NCBI RefSeq assembly: GCF_900109515.1
Contig: NZ_FOBD01000001.1
Coordinates: 496,001-560,000 of the forward strand
Direction of reading: 5' to 3'
From: Paenibacillus sp. OK003
Lineage (GTDB): Bacteria; Bacillota; Bacilli; Paenibacillales; Paenibacillaceae
Length of the DNA: 64,000 nt
The first letter of the stretch is position 1, and the number at the start of each line of letters is the position of its first letter. A program made the translations under genes and the position numbers. Shown here in pieces: positions 1 through 9,318 of this stretch. Under the pieces are notes generated by a model. That model worked only from the letters and a program-made list of their open reading frames with translations. It was not told the DNA's origin and ran no database searches.

Positions 1-669
1 GTTGGCATCATGGGTCCATCAGGCAGCGGCAAAACAACATTGCTAAACATGATTTCAACCATCGACCACCCTACTTCAGGGGAACTGAAGATTGCAGGTA
101 AGAACCCGTTTGAACTGAATCACGATGAACTGGCTTTGTTCAGACGCCGAGAGCTGGGGTTCGTATTTCAGTCGTTTAACCTGCTCAACACACTCACGGT
201 AAAAGAAAATATTGTCCTGCCGCTTACGCTGGACGGCGTACCGGTTGAGGAGATGAATGAACGTGTTGATCGACTCGCAGAGAAGCTCGGCATCGCATCT
301 CTTCTGAACAAACGCACGTATGAAATTTCCGGAGGTCAGGCCCAGCGGACCGCAATCGCACGAGCCCTGATCCATTCTCCCAAGCTGGTGCTGGCCGATG
401 AGCCTACAGGAAATCTCGATTCGAAGGCAGCGCGTGATGTAATGGAGATGCTGGAACGTCGCAACCAGGAAGATCGGGCCACCATGCTGCTGGTCACGCA
501 TGACGCTGTTGCGGCAAGTTATTGCAGCCGGGTTGTATTTATTAAGGATGGACGACTGTATAACGAAATTCATTATGGAGATAACCGATCGACGTTCTAT
601 CAACGAATCATCAACGTATTATCCCTGATGGGAGGCTCAGGACATGAATTTTCGCCAGTTCGCCATTAA
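1..669 (+). CDS. Bce-type ABC transporter ATP-binding protein (5' partial)
   Basis: The reading frame is already open at base 1, so the N-terminus lies outside the window; the first visible residues lead straight into the Walker A motif GPSGSGKTT. The signature appears as ISGGQAQR, followed by Walker B (LVLADEP) and the H-loop (LLVTHD). It overlaps the downstream FtsX-type permease by 26 nt, the usual layout of BceAB/BcrAB-like peptide-antibiotic detoxification and sensing modules in Firmicutes, where this subunit powers a permease dimer at the membrane. The cognate BceRS pair is not visible and may lie upstream. Family assignment is firm; the substrate is unknown. Confidence 0.93.
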   Translation, partial: VGIMGPSGSGKTTLLNMISTIDHPTSGELKIAGKNPFELNHDELALFRRRELGFVFQSFNLLNTLTVKENIVLPLTLDGVPVEEMNERVDRLAEKLGIASLLNKRTYEISGGQAQRTAIARALIHSPKLVLADEPTGNLDSKAARDVMEMLERRNQEDRATMLLVTHDAVAASYCSRVVFIKDGRLYNEIHYGDNRSTFYQRIINVLSLMGGSGHEFSPVRH

Positions 670-2596
670 TAATGTTGTTCGCAACAAACGAATTTACCTG
701 GCCCATTTTCTGAGCAGTACGTTTTCCGTCATGATCTTTTTTACGTATGCGCTGCTCTTGTTTCACCCAGATCTGAAGGATGGACTGAAGGGTTCAAGTG
801 GGACAGTGACCATGCTTGCGAATCAGGGGTTTTTGATTGCTGAGATCATTATTTTCATCTTTTCGTTTCTGTTTCTGCTCTATTCCGTAGGTTCATTTCT
901 AAAGACGCGTAAAAAAGAATTCGGCATATTTCAAATCATTGGCATGACACGTAAACAGATGAACCGACTGTTATTTATGGAAAACTTGTGCATTGGACTC
1001 GCCGCCATTGTGGCAGGCGTTGGATTAGGAATGATCTTTGCCAAGCTGATCCTGTTGATCTGCGGTTCGATGCTGGCGGTGGAAGAAAGTCTCCGATTCT
1101 ATTTTCCATTAAAAGCAATCGCACTTACTGTCGGAGCATTTCTGCTGCTATTTGTTGTGATTGCGCTGAGCTCATCGCTGCTGATGCGAAAAGGGTCATT
1201 GATTGACCTTGTAAAATCAGAGGAAAAACCAAAACCCGAGCCAAAGGCTTCTCGTCTTTTAGCACTTCTCTCCGTCATACTCATTGGGGGTGGATATGCG
1301 GGTGTATTTGCCTTTGTATGGATCACATACTCTTTCCCTTTGCTGCTTGGTAGTGTTGTTTTGGTTATTGCAGGCACGTATCTGTTATTCACCCAACTTA
1401 GTGTGTATGCCATTCGGGCGCTTAAAGGCAATAAGCGTTTGTTTTTCCGCAAAACGAATTTGCTGTTTTTGTCCGAACTTACCTATCGAATGAAAGATAA
1501 TGCGGTCATGTTTTTTATGGTGAGTATAATCTCGGCTTCCGCCTTTACAGGCATTGGTACGATGCTGGCGATCGCTGATCCGGGATTGTCATCCATGACG
1601 AATCCATATGCATTTACTTACCAGAATTCATGGGATACACCTGGCGCAGAACGGCACATCAGGAAGATCGAAGAGACACTGATTGATAATGAGGTTCCTT
1701 ATCAGAAAGGAAGTTATACTCCGCTGTTTGATGACGAGGGGAACTATATCATCAAACTAAGTGAATATAATCATCTTGCCAAGGCACTTGGTTACAAAGA
1801 GCGAACTTTGGAGAATGTCAACGACTCGTTTATGACACCGGGTAATCTTACGAGTCGCAAGGAATTACGTGCACAGGCCGGGCAGGGTTCAACTCAGAAA
1901 AATATCAGTATGTGGGAAGTTCAAGAAAAAGTCAGATTAATAACACCTGCAACCGATATCGTCATCCCTACTGAATACAAAAGGGACGTTTATGTGGTAT
2001 CCAATGAGCTTTACGACAAGATGAATAAGGAATTTAATATTCAAATCGAGGCTGATGAAAATTATTATCCCGATAGAAAGACGCAATTTGTTGTGACAGA
2101 TTGGATGGGAACGCGGAAGTTTGCTCCTGATCTGATTGAATCCATTCAAAATGACTCAAGTAATCGGGGCTACTTCGAGATCAGCGCTCTCGTGCTGGAT
2201 TGGCTTAATTCCAAACAAACCAATGGCATTATTCTAATTCTAAGTGGGTTGATTGGCATTGTCTTTTTCACCTTTGCTGCAAGCTTTACCTACTTCCGTT
2301 TATATGCGGATCTGGAACGGGACGAAGAGCAGTACCGCATGATTGGTAAGATGGGACTGAGTCGCCCGGAGCTTCGCAGCATCGTAACCAGACAGCTGGT
2401 ATTGATGTTTTTCCTGCCAATAGCCTTGGCCATTATCCACAGCTCTGTTGCATTCGTTGCATTACAGCAGTTGGTTGATTTCTCTGTTATGGGTTATACT
2501 TTGCGCATTTTCCTCGTATTTGCATCCATGCAGATTCTATTTTTCCTGCTGGTACGCTGGCGCTATCTGCGTCATATGTATGCCAAATTGATCTAA
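644..2596 (+). CDS. Bce-type ABC transporter permease (FtsX-like)
   Basis: A 650-residue membrane protein with an FtsX-type layout: one N-terminal membrane helix (about residues 20-40), a cluster of helices to about 250, an extracellular domain of about 200 residues (roughly 310-520), then a final helix group. That large domain between helices VII and VIII is the hallmark of BceB-type permeases, which bind cell-wall-active peptides or their lipid-II cycle targets. The start overlaps the ATPase gene, implying translational coupling. A strong terminator follows directly, so the operon ends here. The substrate cannot be read from sequence. Confidence 0.9.
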   Translation: MNFRQFAINNVVRNKRIYLAHFLSSTFSVMIFFTYALLLFHPDLKDGLKGSSGTVTMLANQGFLIAEIIIFIFSFLFLLYSVGSFLKTRKKEFGIFQIIGMTRKQMNRLLFMENLCIGLAAIVAGVGLGMIFAKLILLICGSMLAVEESLRFYFPLKAIALTVGAFLLLFVVIALSSSLLMRKGSLIDLVKSEEKPKPEPKASRLLALLSVILIGGGYAGVFAFVWITYSFPLLLGSVVLVIAGTYLLFTQLSVYAIRALKGNKRLFFRKTNLLFLSELTYRMKDNAVMFFMVSIISASAFTGIGTMLAIADPGLSSMTNPYAFTYQNSWDTPGAERHIRKIEETLIDNEVPYQKGSYTPLFDDEGNYIIKLSEYNHLAKALGYKERTLENVNDSFMTPGNLTSRKELRAQAGQGSTQKNISMWEVQEKVRLITPATDIVIPTEYKRDVYVVSNELYDKMNKEFNIQIEADENYYPDRKTQFVVTDWMGTRKFAPDLIESIQNDSSNRGYFEISALVLDWLNSKQTNGIILILSGLIGIVFFTFAASFTYFRLYADLERDEEQYRMIGKMGLSRPELRSIVTRQLVLMFFLPIALAIIHSSVAFVALQQLVDFSVMGYTLRIFLVFASMQILFFLLVRWRYLRHMYAKLI

Positions 2597-2608
2597 TATG
2601 AATCTATA

Positions 2609-2650
2609 CAACAGGCACCGGCCCTTAGGTTCGGTGTCTGTTGACTTTTT
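2609..2650 (+). terminator. Intrinsic terminator after the Bce-type permease
   Basis: A 12-bp stem (CAACAGGCACCG pairing with CGGTGTCTGTTG, one G-U pair) closes an 11-nt loop and is followed by ACTTTTT. Confidence 0.85.
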
Positions 2651-2780
2651 CCTGTAAAGCAAAGTACTATTTCAATAGATACAATATGTATCATTTTGAC
2701 GTAGCTTGAGTCTTGAAATGATTATAACTATTAACAACATTTAGTTTTCCTAGCCTTTCTAACTGAGAAGGAGGATTACA

Positions 2781-4220
2781 TTGAGCATAACGATGTCCCG
2801 TGGACAAGCTTATCTGCAACGGTTGAACGACGAACGGAATGTATGGCTGGATGGAGAACGTATTGGCGTAACAGCGCATCCTGCCTTCCGGGGAACCTTG
2901 CAAACAATTGAAGGTCTGTTCAATCTGGTGGATGATGCGGACACGAGAGAAACAGTGGCTTATTGGGATGAGCAGACGAATGGATATGTACATCAGGCTT
3001 TTCGAGTCCCCCGTAGTGCTCAGGAGATCAGTGACAGGGCGGCAGCCTTTCGATTGTGGTCGGATCGCACCTATGGGGTAATGAGCCGTCTCTCGGATTA
3101 CGCCCGATCCCGCCTGACCGGATGGTACGCCACACGGGATGCGATGGCTGTATATGACCCGGCCTATGGAGGTAAAATCGCTGCCTATTATGATGAGGCT
3201 AAACGGAAGGATGCCTTCCTGACAATTGTGCAGCGGGACCCGCAGATTAATCGTGCTCTGCCTGTAGGGGAAGATGAAGATGCGATGCTTCGAATCATTC
3301 GCACCAATACAGAGGGCGTTGTCCTCCGTGGTGCCAAGATGGTGGCAACTGCTGCTCCATATGCGGACGATATCATTGCATATCCGATTCAGCGCATTCC
3401 TGGACATCGTCCGGAATTGGCGCATATGGTTATAGTGGCAGCAGGAAGTCCAGGATTACATATGGTATGTAGAGAATCTTTTGCAACATTAGATTCAGAT
3501 ACTGCTCATCCGCTCAGTAGTCAGTATGATGAGATGGATGCTATATTATTTTTTGACGACGTATTTGTACCTTGGGAGCGTGTACTGCTGCACAACAATT
3601 CGGAAGCGGTATGGCAGATTCGCTGCAACGTGGCATCCTCCAGTCTGGCTTATCATCAGAGCATTATTCGGCTGCATTCGAAGCTGGAATTCATTACAGC
3701 CATCACGTCTTCCATTGCCAAGGAGATTGGAGTGGATGCCTTCCTGAATGTACAGGAACAGCTTGGGGAGATGATCAGCCAGATGCATACGATTGAAGGA
3801 CTCATCATCGCATCTGAGGCACAGGCTGCCCCGGATGTTCATGGGAACTGGCTACCATCATTCAAATATATCGAAACAGCCCGTAATCTGGGGAACCATT
3901 ATTACCCGCGCGCTGTTGAGATTTTGAAGACTATAGCTGCAGGTGGCCTTATTCAGATTCCTTCCGGGAAGCTGGAGCTCGAAGGTAGTATCAGCCCCTT
4001 GATGAACAAGTATCTAGGAGGCGTAACGTTGCAGGCACCGGAGAAGATTCGATTATTTCAGCTCGCCTGGGAGCTGACAGGAAGTCCGCTGGGAGCCAGA
4101 CATGATCTGTATGAACGTTTCTATGCCGGTGACCCGGTACGCAATCGGGCGAGTCAGTATGTGCAGTGTGACAAAGAGCGATTATATGCACGAGTTGAAC
4201 CCTGGTTACGCAGCAAGTGA
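2781..4220 (+). CDS. 4-hydroxyphenylacetate 3-hydroxylase family monooxygenase (HpaB-like)
   Basis: A 479-residue protein of the two-component, FADH2-dependent aromatic hydroxylase family (HpaB N-terminal and C-terminal domains, acyl-CoA-dehydrogenase-like fold). Length and the N-terminal pattern (RGQAYLQRLND, then a YDP..GGKI stretch) fit the family. Start is TTG at 2781 with AGAAGGAGG eight bases upstream; the in-frame ATG a few codons later has no such site. HpaB enzymes need a partner flavin reductase (HpaC), which is not present nearby. A palindrome at 2678-2692 precedes the gene. The exact phenolic substrate is uncertain. Confidence 0.85.
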   Translation: MSITMSRGQAYLQRLNDERNVWLDGERIGVTAHPAFRGTLQTIEGLFNLVDDADTRETVAYWDEQTNGYVHQAFRVPRSAQEISDRAAAFRLWSDRTYGVMSRLSDYARSRLTGWYATRDAMAVYDPAYGGKIAAYYDEAKRKDAFLTIVQRDPQINRALPVGEDEDAMLRIIRTNTEGVVLRGAKMVATAAPYADDIIAYPIQRIPGHRPELAHMVIVAAGSPGLHMVCRESFATLDSDTAHPLSSQYDEMDAILFFDDVFVPWERVLLHNNSEAVWQIRCNVASSSLAYHQSIIRLHSKLEFITAITSSIAKEIGVDAFLNVQEQLGEMISQMHTIEGLIIASEAQAAPDVHGNWLPSFKYIETARNLGNHYYPRAVEILKTIAAGGLIQIPSGKLELEGSISPLMNKYLGGVTLQAPEKIRLFQLAWELTGSPLGARHDLYERFYAGDPVRNRASQYVQCDKERLYARVEPWLRSK

Positions 4221-4262
4221 TGAATGATACTGAAACTTTACTTATTTTAGCTTTATATTTGA

Positions 4263-4290
4263 AGCTCTGGCCTGATGCCCGGGCTTTTTA
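4263..4290 (+). terminator. Probable weak terminator after HpaB-like gene
   Basis: AGCTCTGG pairs imperfectly with GCCCGGGCT-type sequence (one mismatch, one G-U) and runs into TTTTTA. A weak but correctly placed hairpin. Confidence 0.5.
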
Positions 4291-4434
4291 TTTAGGTTAT
4301 CTTTAGAAATGGTTTAGATTGATTTAAGAGACGTAGTATATAGTAGTAACGTATAGACATATGAACAATAGCAAACGGAATGTACGAATTCGAATGAAAA
4401 CTGAATTTATTGAAATAGGAATGAGAGGATTCGC

Positions 4435-5142
4435 ATGAGATACACACTATTAATTGCAGATGACGAACCCGAAATTGTGGAACTGCTTCAGCTGTACCTC
4501 GAGAAGGACTACAACATTGTGACAGCCGTTAATGGGGTAGATGCGCTAGAGTGTATCCGTTCAACTCAGATCGATCTGGTCATACTGGATATTATGATGC
4601 CCGTGATGGATGGACTCCAGTTGATCAAACAAATCAGGTCCACGCACCATATGCCTGTTCTGTTCCTGTCGGCCAAAAGCCAGGATCATGACAAAATCCT
4701 TGGACTCGGACTAGGTGCCGACGACTATATTTCCAAACCTTTCAATCCCTTGGAAATTGTCGCCAGAGTGGAAGCTTTGCTCAGAAGAGTCAATCAATTT
4801 GACGCACCTGACGTGCCTGCTGCCAAGGAGTTGAATCTTGTGCTCGGTGAGCTCAGGCTTGATCGATCCCAATGTATCCTTTTTCGCTCGGGTAAGCCTG
4901 TGACATTGACCTCTACAGAGTACAAAATTGTGGAGCTTCTGCTGGAGCAGCCAGGCCGTGTCTTCACCCGTAAAAAAATATACGAAGCCGTTTGGGGAGA
5001 TTATTACGCGCATGAGGACAGTACGATAATGGTACATATCAGTAACATTCGGGAGAAGATCGAGCGCGACTCCAGGCAACCGGAATATTTAAAAACGATA
5101 AGGGGACTGGGATACAAAATTGAAGCGCCCATGGAAAGCTAG
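4435..5142 (+). CDS. OmpR-family response regulator
   Basis: 235 residues: receiver domain (1-115) with acidic pair D9/D10, phospho-acceptor D52 in VILDIMMPVMDG, S79 and K101 (ISKPF), then a winged-helix DNA-binding domain (about 130-232, ending in TIRGLGYKIE). The start ATG has a GAGAGG site about 8 bases upstream. The sensor kinase gene begins inside the last codons of this one (23-nt overlap), so the two are co-translated. Targets are unknown; the neighbouring AI-2E and Asp23 genes are candidates by position only. Confidence 0.95.
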   Translation: MRYTLLIADDEPEIVELLQLYLEKDYNIVTAVNGVDALECIRSTQIDLVILDIMMPVMDGLQLIKQIRSTHHMPVLFLSAKSQDHDKILGLGLGADDYISKPFNPLEIVARVEALLRRVNQFDAPDVPAAKELNLVLGELRLDRSQCILFRSGKPVTLTSTEYKIVELLLEQPGRVFTRKKIYEAVWGDYYAHEDSTIMVHISNIREKIERDSRQPEYLKTIRGLGYKIEAPMES

Positions 5143-6571
5143 AGAAAAGAGACTGTTGCAAACGTCCCTGACACTGGACTTTTTGCTGTTCAACTTCTTT
5201 TTGTTGCTACTGGTAGCCATCGTGTACATTATCATTAATCTGGATGTGGTCGATTTCCGTATATCGGATCAGGTGGTTGATCCCGATCTGAATGTGGAGG
5301 CGCATGTGTATGTAACAGAACTGGAGAACGAATGGCTATCAGGTAGTTCCGATGAGGCCAATAATACCGAGATTCAGCGTCTCAAGGACAGCGGAGGATG
5401 GATTGAAGTGCTGGATACGGATCGCAGGGTCATTCGTTATATCGGGGACAAGCAGGATTCGTTCACTCAATACAGTGAAGCTGAGCTATATGCAGGACTC
5501 GAAAACCGAAATGAACAGCCGTACTACTACTCCATTAGTCCGCTTACGTCAGAGGGAGCTGCAAAGTACGTTTTGCTGAAGATTCCGCGTGATCTGGTCA
5601 GTGTGCGAATTAATGATAATCAGCTGATTACCAATTTGAAGCATCCGTTGTCGTTTTACATTATGATCGGGATCGGGTTGGTCTTGCTGTTAATATTCGT
5701 ATACAGTTATTGGGTCGCCCGTCGAATCAAAAAACCGCTAAGTATTCTTTCTCTGGGTCTTACCCAGATGATACAGGGGAATTATAGTACACGCATGTCC
5801 ATCTCGGCAGAGCGGGAATTTGTCCAGATTGGAGAAACCTTCAACTATATGGCGGACGTCATTGAGAACACATCTGCGGAGAAGCGTTATGCGGAAGAGA
5901 GCAAGCAGCGACTGATTGTGGACCTGTCACATGATCTCAAGACCCCGATCACGAGTATTCAAGGATACGCCCAGGCTTTGGTGGAAGGGCGAGGGGAAGA
6001 CAAGGATAGGCAGCAGCGCTATCTGGGATATATCTACAATAAGTCCGTTCAGGTCGCACGCATGATTCAGAATATGCTGGAATTGCTCAAAGTGGATTCA
6101 CCTGACTTCCGTATGCACATTCAGCAGCGGGAAATCGGCGAGTTTGTACGTGAAATTATGGCCGACACGTATGGTGAGATTGAGCAAAACCATTTTGGCC
6201 TGCATGTGCTCGTCCCTGATGAAGAGATCTATGCGAGGTATGATCCGGAACTGTTGTCCAGAGTGATTCAGAACCTGATTACAAATGCCTTGTCCTACAA
6301 CCCGCGGGGGACGGAGCTGCGTGTGGAGTTAATCCCACTGGACAACCATGTAGTTATTGAGGTTGCTGATACCGGTGTGGGTATCCCTCAGGAGCTGTGG
6401 GCAACCATCTTTAATCCATTTGTGCGCGGGGATGAGGCTAGGACGGGAACCGGGGGTACGGGGCTTGGACTGGCAATTGCGCGGCGGAACACCGAGAAAA
6501 TGGGGGGACGATTAACACTTTCCCAGCGTGGACGAGAGACGACGGTGTTCACTATACAGATTCCGAAATAA
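5120..6571 (+). CDS. Sensor histidine kinase (HAMP, HisKA, HATPase)
   Basis: 483 residues from a TTG at 5120: membrane helix 1 (about 17-40), extracellular sensor loop (about 41-177), helix 2 (about 178-198), HAMP linker, HisKA with H271 in LSHDLKTPITS, and an ATPase domain with N-box NLITNALSYNP, DTGVGIP and GTGLGLA. This long external sensor is unlike the tiny-loop BceS kinases, so the pair is unlikely to serve the upstream Bce-type transporter. The start overlaps the regulator gene; another start further in cannot be excluded. Confidence 0.93.
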   Translation: MKRPWKAREKRLLQTSLTLDFLLFNFFLLLLVAIVYIIINLDVVDFRISDQVVDPDLNVEAHVYVTELENEWLSGSSDEANNTEIQRLKDSGGWIEVLDTDRRVIRYIGDKQDSFTQYSEAELYAGLENRNEQPYYYSISPLTSEGAAKYVLLKIPRDLVSVRINDNQLITNLKHPLSFYIMIGIGLVLLLIFVYSYWVARRIKKPLSILSLGLTQMIQGNYSTRMSISAEREFVQIGETFNYMADVIENTSAEKRYAEESKQRLIVDLSHDLKTPITSIQGYAQALVEGRGEDKDRQQRYLGYIYNKSVQVARMIQNMLELLKVDSPDFRMHIQQREIGEFVREIMADTYGEIEQNHFGLHVLVPDEEIYARYDPELLSRVIQNLITNALSYNPRGTELRVELIPLDNHVVIEVADTGVGIPQELWATIFNPFVRGDEARTGTGGTGLGLAIARRNTEKMGGRLTLSQRGRETTVFTIQIPK

Positions 6572-6671
6572 AGAACCGACATAAAGGATAAGGTTGACAT
6601 AAACATTGTGTCATTCTGATCGTAATTTGCAACATGCTCATATAGAAAAGGTTAAGTGGAGGGGAAACTTT

Positions 6672-7751
6672 TTGTTCAAAGTAAATTCGTTTGTACGTTT
6701 CAGCATTGCACTGGCACTGATACTGATTAATATCTATCTGTTATCACGTGTCAGCTTTATTTTCCAACCGCTTGTTACCATGATTACGGTGATTACCGTG
6801 CCGATGATGTTGTCCGTATTCTTTTATTATCTGCTGCGGCCACTCGTCAATTACATGGAAAAAAAGAAGCTGAATCGCACACTTAGCATTCTGCTGATCT
6901 ATCTGGTGTTTGGTATACTGTTCGCCCTGTTTATTATAGGGTTATGGCCTTCACTCCGCGAGCAGTTGATCAATCTGGTAGAAAACGCACCAAATCTGAT
7001 CAATTCACTGAGTTTGCAGCTTAAAGAGCTGGAACAGAACGGTGCCATCAAGGCTTTGTTCCCGGAAGGGTCGACCCCGTTTTCGCAGATTACGGAGTAC
7101 ATTAACAAAGGCTTCACCTTTGTAACGAACTATGTGAGTGGATTCTTCTCACTTATATCCAGCTTTGCGATTGTTCTGTTTACTTTCCCGATCATTTTGT
7201 TCTACATGTTGAAGCAGGGAGAGAAATTCGGCCGTAAGCTGGTGCACATTGCACCAAAACGCTTCCAAAAAGACAGCCGTGACGTGGTACTTGAGATCGA
7301 TCAGGCGTTAAGCGGTTTTATTGTTGGACGAGTTCTTGTGAATCTGGCACTGGGCGTGCTGATGTATATCGGTTTCCTGATCATCGGTCTCCCGTATGCC
7401 CTGCTGTTAACCGTAATTGCGGTCATTATGAACTTTGTTCCGTTTATCGGGGCGATTCTGTCCTCCGTTCCTATTGTCATTATGGGACTGGTGGTATCCC
7501 CTTCGGTTGCGATCTGGTCACTCATTATTATTCTGGTAGCACAGCAAATTCAGGATAATCTGGTTGCACCGTATGTATTCGGCAAAAAACTCGATATTCA
7601 CCCGCTTACCACCATTATATTGGTGCTGGGCGCAGGTGATCTGGGCGGCATTATTGCCATTCTGATTATCATCCCTGTCTACATGATCGTTAAAATTATT
7701 TTGGTTCGAATCTATCAGCTATTCTTTAAGGACAAATGGCAGAATGCTTAA
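6672..7751 (+). CDS. AI-2E family transporter
   Basis: 359 residues, about eight membrane helices, with the family pattern of an amphipathic central segment (about 110-160) and a C-terminal GAGDLGGIIAILIIIPVY stretch. The open frame extends back to 6606, but TTG at 6672 has TGGAGGGGA seven bases upstream and gives the standard N-terminus FKVNSFVRF. Members are broad-specificity secondary exporters (AI-2, Na+/H+ or other); substrate not predictable. The Asp23 protein gene starts 33 bases downstream in the same direction, probably one transcript. Confidence 0.9.
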   Translation: MFKVNSFVRFSIALALILINIYLLSRVSFIFQPLVTMITVITVPMMLSVFFYYLLRPLVNYMEKKKLNRTLSILLIYLVFGILFALFIIGLWPSLREQLINLVENAPNLINSLSLQLKELEQNGAIKALFPEGSTPFSQITEYINKGFTFVTNYVSGFFSLISSFAIVLFTFPIILFYMLKQGEKFGRKLVHIAPKRFQKDSRDVVLEIDQALSGFIVGRVLVNLALGVLMYIGFLIIGLPYALLLTVIAVIMNFVPFIGAILSSVPIVIMGLVVSPSVAIWSLIIILVAQQIQDNLVAPYVFGKKLDIHPLTTIILVLGAGDLGGIIAILIIIPVYMIVKIILVRIYQLFFKDKWQNA

Positions 7752-7784
7752 ACATTTATAACTTATATAGAAGGAGTGGAGATC

Positions 7785-8183
7785 ATGTCTGAAATCATCC
7801 CACAACCATACATTGAACCTGAGTATATTGAGCCACAATTGGTTCAAATGGGCGCTATTCATATTTCCAACGATGTAGTATCCAAAATTGTAGGTATGGC
7901 CGCTCAGACTACAGAGGGAATATCCTCTATGTCTGTTGGTCTTACGGAAGGAATCGCCAAGAGTATCAGCGGAAAAAGCTTGCAAAAAGGGATTGACGTT
8001 GCGATCAAAGATGATCAGGCATCCATCCAACTGCGAATTAATGTTCAATATGGCAGGAAGATGCATGAAGTCTGTCAGGAACTTCAACATAATGTGCAGC
8101 AAGCTGTGGAGCAATTAACAGGCATTATGGTGAATGAAATTAAAGTTCAAGTGGTAGGCGTAACCATGCAGGAGCAAGTTTAA
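7785..8183 (+). CDS. Asp23/Gls24 family envelope stress protein
   Basis: 132 residues. The pattern GAIHISNDVVSKIVGMAAQTTEGI and the VNVQYG-like strand, followed by an amphipathic helix (VCQELQHNVQQAVEQLTG) and a VNEIKVQVVGV strand, is the Asp23 (DUF322) fold. ATG at 7785 has AAGGAGTGG six bases upstream. Family members coat or support the inner face of the membrane and are linked to alkaline or cell-wall stress. It follows the AI-2E gene closely and shares the terminator at 8251. Confidence 0.9.
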   Translation: MSEIIPQPYIEPEYIEPQLVQMGAIHISNDVVSKIVGMAAQTTEGISSMSVGLTEGIAKSISGKSLQKGIDVAIKDDQASIQLRINVQYGRKMHEVCQELQHNVQQAVEQLTGIMVNEIKVQVVGVTMQEQV

Positions 8184-8250
8184 AGCAGAACGATTAGAAC
8201 GAACGAATGGAATTCAGTCATAAGCAGGTAGTGATATCCTGTGTAAAAAT

Positions 8251-8303
8251 ACAAAACAGCACGTTCCCATTAGCTGCATAAATGGGAAGGTGCTGTTTTG
8301 TGT
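8251..8303. terminator. Bidirectional terminator between Asp23 and AraC genes
   Basis: ACAAAACAGCAC plus TTCCCATT pair with AATGGGAA plus GTGCTGTTTTGT. T-rich tracts flank both sides, so it can end transcription from both converging genes. The stop codon of the minus-strand AraC gene falls in the loop and its last codons form one arm. Confidence 0.8.
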
Positions 8304-9115
8304 TTGCGATAATACGTAGGGGCTTCGCCCATAACTTTTTTGAACATTTTCGAGAAAAGCAGCTGGTCCGCATATCCAACGGAACGGGAGATATCCCCAA
8401 TGGTCAAAGCCGGGTCCAGCGTCAGCTCAGCCGCCCTGCGCATGCGGTAATTGACCAGATAAGACTGAATGCTGGTGCCCATCTTGTCTTTGAAGAGGGA
8501 GCATAAGTAACTGCGCTGCAACCCAACATGAGACGCAATGGACTGTACGGTGATGGTATTGGCATAATTAATCTCAATGAAATCCATGACCTGAGTGACA
8601 TAGGTTTCTTTTGTATAGTCCTGGAACGGAATAGGTCTATCCTCACTGGCCCGATCAATCAAAATGGAGAAAAACTGAAAGAGCAATCCCGTCATGCTGA
8701 TCTCCCATCCCTTATGGGTGTTGCGAGAGCTAATCATGCGGTGCAGACAGGAGCGCATCTCGTCATCGTCATTACCCATCTCAAAGATCGGATGGTGCTC
8801 AGACAGGCAAGCCTGCTGTAATAACGAAGGGCAGGTGCTTCCTTGGAAAGCAACCCAGCTATACTCCCACGGATCATCCTGATCTGCTTCATAATGAACG
8901 ACAGAATGAGGCACGATGAGGAACCCTTGTCCTTTGTGCAGCGTAACCTTTTTGCCTCCAACTTCGAAGGTACCTTTGCCGTCCAATATGTAATGGATTT
9001 TGTAATAATCCCGCATGGCCGGGCCGAAGTGGTGACCGGGTGCGCAAGCTTCTGTGCCGTAATGAAGGAGCTGCAGCTCCTGAAAGTGATTGTTTTTGCA
9101 CATATACGTAATCAA
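8270..9115 (-). CDS. AraC family transcriptional regulator
   Basis: 281 residues: an N-terminal cupin sensing domain (about 10-150, with GKGTFEVGGKKVTL and HYEAD) and a C-terminal pair of helix-turn-helix motifs (about 180-275; IASHVGLQRSYLCSLFK and IGDISRSVGYADQLLFSKMFKK). TTG at 9115 has AGGAG nine bases upstream. It is divergent from the aldo/keto reductase, 203 bases apart, so it may control that gene. The cupin type is typical of sugar-responsive regulators; the inducer is unknown. Confidence 0.9.
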   Translation of the reverse strand: MITYMCKNNHFQELQLLHYGTEACAPGHHFGPAMRDYYKIHYILDGKGTFEVGGKKVTLHKGQGFLIVPHSVVHYEADQDDPWEYSWVAFQGSTCPSLLQQACLSEHHPIFEMGNDDDEMRSCLHRMISSRNTHKGWEISMTGLLFQFFSILIDRASEDRPIPFQDYTKETYVTQVMDFIEINYANTITVQSIASHVGLQRSYLCSLFKDKMGTSIQSYLVNYRMRRAAELTLDPALTIGDISRSVGYADQLLFSKMFKKVMGEAPTYYRKHKTAPSHLCS

Positions 9116-9318
9116 GGCTATTCACTCCTGTTATGAGGTCGTTATACCTTGCATTTTAACATATAAAAGGTGAAAAGGAATCGTTTTATAAATATCATTT
9201 GATGAAGATACCAATCATTTTTCCATATCGTTGTAGTGAAATGCCATATCGTTTTAGATGGAAATTGTCTAAGATGAGAGGGTATTCAATAACTTTTACA
9301 GGAAAAGAGAGATTAACC

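Noticed and set aside
1-6571. The OmpR/HK pair as the BceRS partner of the Bce-type transporter
   Set aside because: The kinase has a large external sensor domain, unlike the small-loop BceS kinases, and an unrelated gene lies between.
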